DNA from: an uncultured Clostridia bacterium
GTDB lineage: Bacteria; Bacillota; Clostridia; Lachnospirales; Lachnospiraceae
Length of the DNA stretch: 8,691 nucleotides
NCBI GenBank assembly: GCA_946186175.1
Contig: CAMHMG010000124.1
Location: 1-8,691, forward strand
Direction: 5' to 3'
Shown here: positions 6,268 through 8,691 of the stretch, in pieces
How the letters are laid out: each line of letters starts with the position of its first letter
Numbering within the stretch: position 1 is the stretch's first letter
The notes under the pieces: model-generated
Told to the model about the DNA's origin: nothing
The model's database searches: none
What the model saw: only the letters and a program-made list of their open reading frames with translations
Position numbers and translations under genes: made by a program

Positions 6268-7035
6268 ATGATTGAAGAAAGAAATGACGAAATTGAAATT
6301 GATTTAAGAGAATTGTTTTTCGTGCTTTGGGGAAAGATATGGATTATCATTCTTGCAACTGCATTAGGACTTGGAGTTGCTGCCGGATATACGACAGCGT
6401 TTATGGATCCTATATATAGCTCTACATCATTGTTGTATGTAATGACCAAATCAACAAGTATTACATCATTAACAGATTTACAGGTTGGATCATCGCTGAC
6501 ACAGGATTATCAGGTATTTATTACAAGCCGTCCTGTTGTTGAAAAGGTAATTGAGGATCTTGAACTTGATATGGAGTACGAGCAGTTTGTTAGCACAGTA
6601 TCTATTGAGAATCCTGTTAATACACGTTTTATATATATAACAGTGAATAATCATGATCCATATATGGCTAAGACGATAGTAGATAAGCTTACTGATGTAT
6701 CTGCTGAGCGTATGGGCACTATAATGGAAACAGAGAAACCTAATGTTGCTGATTACGGTAATGTTCCGGAGCATCCGACAAGTCCCAGTCTTACTAAGAA
6801 TGCGCTTATAGGCGGAGTTTTAGGCTTAGTTCTTTCTGTTGGTATAATTCTTGTTCTCTATCTGATGAATGATTCAATTCATACTACAGAAGACGTGGAG
6901 AAATACTTGGGAATCAACACACTTGGTCTTATTCCTTTGCAGGAGGGTACTTCTAAGAGAGCAACAAGAGGTCATGATAAGGATATGGCAAGAGCAAGAA
7001 AAGCTAAGAAGAAAGAACGAAAAAAGAAATCTTGA
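6268..7035 (+). CDS. cpsC: Wzz-type chain-length determinant / BY-kinase adaptor (CpsC-like)
   Basis: Polysaccharide co-polymerase of the Firmicutes split type. The membrane protein spans twice, and its cytoplasmic C-terminal tail normally activates the separate kinase. At 255 aa it is near the usual size. Seen: an acidic cytoplasmic N-terminus (EIEIDLREL); first membrane segment about 24-44; an extracytoplasmic Wzz domain about 47-175; the proline-containing motif VPEHPTSPS (167-175) directly before the second membrane segment (about 178-200), as in the family; and a cytoplasmic tail of about 55 residues. The tail ends in a strongly basic stretch (RARKAKKKERKKKS), which I do not recall as a usual feature. 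The ribosome site AGGAG (6252-6256) is 11 bases from ATG. The gene lies 48 bases after the phosphatase and 66 bases before the kinase start. It could bear other names (capA, ywqC/tkmA). Confidence 0.92.
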   Translation: MIEERNDEIEIDLRELFFVLWGKIWIIILATALGLGVAAGYTTAFMDPIYSSTSLLYVMTKSTSITSLTDLQVGSSLTQDYQVFITSRPVVEKVIEDLELDMEYEQFVSTVSIENPVNTRFIYITVNNHDPYMAKTIVDKLTDVSAERMGTIMETEKPNVADYGNVPEHPTSPSLTKNALIGGVLGLVLSVGIILVLYLMNDSIHTTEDVEKYLGINTLGLIPLQEGTSKRATRGHDKDMARARKAKKKERKKKS

Positions 7036-7101
7036 AATTGTTTTATGGCAATATAATTATTTGAATTTGTATTCATTGTTTTTCATAGAAAGGTGAGCTT
7101 T

Positions 7102-7821
7102 ATGAAAGTTAATTTTGAGAAAAAAGAAGAATTAGATTTCAAGTCTAATGAGGCATACAAGACATTACGTACCAATATTAGTTTTTCGGGCGATGATATC
7201 AAGGTAATAGCTATTACAAGTTCTGCACCTAATGAGGGTAAGTCAGCGGTATCATTTAATCTTGCTAATTCATTGGCGGAGGATGGTAAGAAGGTATTAT
7301 ATATCGACGCAGATATCAGAAAGTCCGTTACGGTAGTTCGTTATGGAGTTGATATAGAGACTAAGGGATTAGCTCATTATCTAAGTGGACAGGCTAAGCT
7401 TGAGCAGGTTCTATATGAGACTAATGTTAATAATTTAAGCATTATATTTACAGGGCAGACTGCACCTAATCCGTCAGAGCTTTTGGGTAATAACAGATTT
7501 AAAAAAATGTTAGAACAGGTCAGAGAAGAATATGATTATGTTATAATTGATTGTCCTCCACTTGGAAGTGTTATAGATGCAGCGATAGTTGCAAAGGAAA
7601 GTGATGGAGCAATTATTGTAATTGAGACAGATAATGTTAGCTACAAGATTGTACAGAGAGTTAAGAAGCAGTTAGATCAGAGTGGATGCAGAATACTTGG
7701 AGCAGTTCTTAACAAGGTTGAGATGGGTGGCAAGGGTTACTATGGTAAAGGATACTATGGTAATTATTATGGACGATACTATGGTGACTATGGAAATTAT
7801 GGTGAATCCAAAGAGAATTAG
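7102..7821 (+). CDS. cpsD: Bacterial tyrosine kinase (CpsD/CapB/YwqD type)
   Basis: BY-kinase: a P-loop ATPase that autophosphorylates on a C-terminal tyrosine cluster when bound to its membrane adaptor, tuning polysaccharide polymerisation or other targets. The start is ATG 7102, because AAAGGTGA (7088-7095) is the ribosome site; GTG 7093 would lie within it. The protein is 239 aa. Seen: ExxKxxR (17-23), a conservative form of the ExxRxxR oligomerisation motif; Walker A APNEGKS (42-48); Walker A' VLYIDADIRKS (65-75); NPSELLG (123-129); Walker B VIIDCPP (147-153); and a Gly/Tyr tail with ten tyrosines between 213 and 233, mostly as YY pairs. The tail separates it from plain MinD/ParA ATPases. 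It belongs to the same operon as its adaptor and phosphatase, and its stop is 4 bases before the next start. Confidence 0.95.
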   Translation: MKVNFEKKEELDFKSNEAYKTLRTNISFSGDDIKVIAITSSAPNEGKSAVSFNLANSLAEDGKKVLYIDADIRKSVTVVRYGVDIETKGLAHYLSGQAKLEQVLYETNVNNLSIIFTGQTAPNPSELLGNNRFKKMLEQVREEYDYVIIDCPPLGSVIDAAIVAKESDGAIIVIETDNVSYKIVQRVKKQLDQSGCRILGAVLNKVEMGGKGYYGKGYYGNYYGRYYGDYGNYGESKEN

Positions 7822-7825
7822 AAAA

Positions 7826-8449
7826 ATGAATAAGATAAAATATATATTAATTGGTTTTTGTCTGGTCGTGACAGGACTTTTCTTCTATGGTGCGAAGGTG
7901 AAAGCATATACAGAAGAAGAGAAGCAGCAGGCAAAGGCATGGCTTTCTGCACATGGTTATTCTCCGGATGCCGGTGGAGCATCGGCAGCATATCAGGATT
8001 ATCTTAACGGCAAGTTTGATGAAGAACTTGGAATAACCAGAGAAACGACTGAACAAAGTACAGGATCAGAACAGTCGGCTTATGATGATTCTGATGATTC
8101 AGATGAAAAATCTGAAAAAACCACTGAAACAGAAGAACCGGTAAGAATTAATTCTGCAGCGGATTATATTCAATATAATAGCTCGGAACAGAAGGCTGAT
8201 GATGCACAGACAACGGAGATGACGACTGAGGAAGTCACAACAGAAATAACGACGGAATCATCTACACAGATAGCTTATGATGATTCAGATGATGAAGATG
8301 CTGGTGACGAAGAGGAGACAGATGAAGAATCAGATGGTCTTTTGAAAGAAGATAATGGAGAACACTATAAAGAAGCTATTATTGTAGTTGTCTTGTCTGT
8401 CTTGGTTATCATCATAGGTTTTGGTGTTTTTACCCTTTTGAAAAAATAA
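7826..8449 (+). CDS. Unrecognised acidic Thr/Glu-rich single-pass surface protein
   Basis: No family recognised; 207 residues. Seen: a signal peptide at 1-27 (MNKIKYILIG..., likely cleavage at AKVKA/Y); a small helical domain at about 28-68 (YTEEEKQQAKAWLSAHGYSP, then AAYQDYLNGKFDEEL); a long low-complexity acidic region at about 70-180; a membrane helix at about 184-204; and a tail of only a few residues ending in KK. This predicts a type I membrane protein with a mucin-like, negatively charged exterior. AYDDSDD occurs twice (85-91 and 150-156), and TTE repeats fill 129-144. ATG 7826 is 4 bases after the kinase stop, with only a weak purine-rich site inside the end of the kinase gene, so translation probably depends on coupling. 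A longer in-frame reading from 7682 overlaps the kinase and lacks sense. It may bind cations or act as a wall-spanning spacer or sensor for the kinase module (inference). Confidence 0.85.
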   Translation: MNKIKYILIGFCLVVTGLFFYGAKVKAYTEEEKQQAKAWLSAHGYSPDAGGASAAYQDYLNGKFDEELGITRETTEQSTGSEQSAYDDSDDSDEKSEKTTETEEPVRINSAADYIQYNSSEQKADDAQTTEMTTEEVTTEITTESSTQIAYDDSDDEDAGDEEETDEESDGLLKEDNGEHYKEAIIVVVLSVLVIIIGFGVFTLLKK

Positions 8450-8489
8450 TTATGAAAAACATATATATATTCAATTGATGTGAAATATT

Positions 8490-8531
8490 AGAAAATGAAA
8501 GAAAAATTTTTCTTTCATTTTCTTTGTTATT
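8490..8531. terminator. 34-bp perfect palindrome, probable operon terminator
   Basis: Bases 8490-8506 are exactly complementary to 8507-8523 with no central spacer. On the + strand the left arm is A/G-rich and the right arm T/C-rich, ending TTTTCTTTGTTATT, so the transcript would form a long AT-rich hairpin followed by a U-rich stretch. Each arm has only three G or C bases. It lies 40 bases after the last operon gene and just before the aldolase promoter. By symmetry it could act in both directions. Confidence 0.65.
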
Positions 8532-8535
8532 AGAG

Positions 8536-8557
8536 TATAATACAATGTAGACATTGT
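8536..8557 (+). promoter_or_regulatory. -10 box with operator-like inverted repeat upstream of fba
   Basis: A perfect TATAAT (8536-8541) is followed at once by ACAATGT-AG-ACATTGT (8542-8557), a perfect 7-bp inverted repeat. It would cover the transcription start near 8548, a classic repressor position. No good -35 is visible, since the -35 region falls in the palindrome's T-rich arm. This promoter may therefore need an activator, or a second TATAAT at 8598-8603 may be the one used. Confidence 0.5.
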
Positions 8558-8597
8558 TTGGAACAAGCTGATAATATTTGGCTTTTTCCGACAATTT

Positions 8598-8603
8598 TAT
8601 AAT
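8598..8603 (+). promoter_or_regulatory. Alternative -10 box for fba
   Basis: A second perfect TATAAT lies 23 bases before the aldolase start codon. TTGGCT (8578-8583) is a poor -35 at only 14 bases spacing. Use of this box would give a leader of about 17 nt beginning just before the ribosome site ACGGAGG (8612-8618). It could equally be chance in AT-rich DNA. Confidence 0.25.
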
Positions 8604-8626
8604 TTAATAATACGGAGGTTAATCAC

Positions 8627-8691
8627 ATGTTAGTATCAGCAACAGAGATGCTTAAGAAAGCAAAAGAAGGAAAGTATGCAGTTGGTCAGTT
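8627..8691 (+). CDS. fba: Class II fructose-bisphosphate aldolase (3' end cut)
   Basis: Only the first 21 codons and two bases are present. They read MLVSATEMLKKAKEGKYAVG followed by Gln, the typical N-terminus of class II zinc-dependent fructose-1,6-bisphosphate aldolase, which splits fructose-1,6-bisphosphate into DHAP and glyceraldehyde-3-phosphate in glycolysis. The catalytic and zinc residues lie beyond the window. ATG 8627 follows ACGGAGG (8612-8618) by 8 bases, a strong site as expected for a glycolytic enzyme. A related tagatose-bisphosphate aldolase has a similar start and cannot be fully excluded from so short a piece. The gene is separated from the kinase operon by a terminator and has its own promoter region with an operator-like repeat. 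Confidence 0.85.
   Translation, partial: MLVSATEMLKKAKEGKYAVGQ

Noticed and set aside
7032..7057. Possible internal promoter before the kinase gene: TTGAAA and TATAAT
   Set aside because: The spacer is only 14 bases, too short for a sigma-A promoter, and the surrounding DNA is AT-rich enough for TATAAT to arise by chance.
7062..7084. Small hairpin TGAAT-TTGT-ATTCA followed by TTGTTTTTC before the kinase gene
   Set aside because: The stem is only 5 bp with one G-C pair, too weak to call a terminator or attenuator inside an operon.
7682..7825. N-terminal extension of the last operon protein overlapping the kinase gene
   Set aside because: It is the out-of-frame reading of the kinase Gly/Tyr repeat. 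The signal peptide begins cleanly at 7826.
8461..8470. Short run of alternating AT after the last operon gene
   Set aside because: Ten bases of AT repeat is unremarkable in such AT-rich intergenic DNA.
8541..8549. TACA-A-TGTA as a BlaI/MecI/CopY-type operator
   Set aside because: Those operators have a different spacing between TACA and TGTA as I recall them. The longer inverted repeat 8542-8557 explains the sequence better, and no such regulator gene is present.

Overview
The window looks like low-GC Firmicutes chromosome, most likely a Clostridia member of the Lachnospiraceae type (Butyrivibrio/Roseburia-like). I infer this from gene content: a YugP-type zinc peptidase, a DUF1002/YpuA-like secreted protein, class II fructose-bisphosphate aldolase and a Firmicutes-style split tyrosine-kinase module. 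AGGAGG-type ribosome sites and AT-rich spacers fit. No genus can be fixed from this alone. All supported genes lie on the + strand, no stretch over about 205 bases lacks a gene, and I saw no tRNA, rRNA, IS element, CRISPR array or phage gene.

Layout. (1) 1-693: a nearly complete membrane zinc metallopeptidase, cut at its 5' end. (2) 694-896: an intergenic region with a good sigma-A-type promoter and a structured leader, followed by a secreted DUF1002 protein (897-1808). (3) 1901-2635: an Sfp-type 4'-phosphopantetheinyl transferase. (4) 2718-3940: a strong promoter, a very lysine-rich secreted protein with two BIG2 (Ig-like) domains and codon use typical of high expression, then a 15-bp-stem terminator. 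(5) 3989-8449: five closely spaced genes that look like one operon. They are an unrecognised multi-pass membrane protein with an acidic extracytoplasmic region, a CpsB/YwqE-type PHP-family tyrosine phosphatase, a CpsC/Wzz-type chain-length/kinase-adaptor protein, a CpsD-type bacterial tyrosine (BY) kinase with a C-terminal tyrosine cluster, and an unrecognised single-pass acidic Thr/Glu-rich surface protein. A 34-bp perfect palindrome follows. (6) 8536-8691: a promoter region with an operator-like inverted repeat, then the first 21 codons of class II fructose-bisphosphate aldolase.

How the genes work together. CpsB, CpsC and CpsD form the classical BY-kinase circuit: the adaptor activates the kinase, the kinase phosphorylates its own tyrosine tail, and the phosphatase reverses this. 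Such circuits normally head capsule or exopolysaccharide clusters. Here the circuit is bracketed by two unrecognised membrane proteins carrying related acidic Ala-Tyr-(Asp/Ser) motifs, and it ends at a terminator and a glycolytic gene with no glycosyltransferase, flippase or polymerase. The most interesting reading is a self-contained envelope-signalling cassette with two uncharacterised surface components. This is inference. The core enzymes are well-known families, and the novelty, if any, lies in the two flanking proteins and the arrangement.
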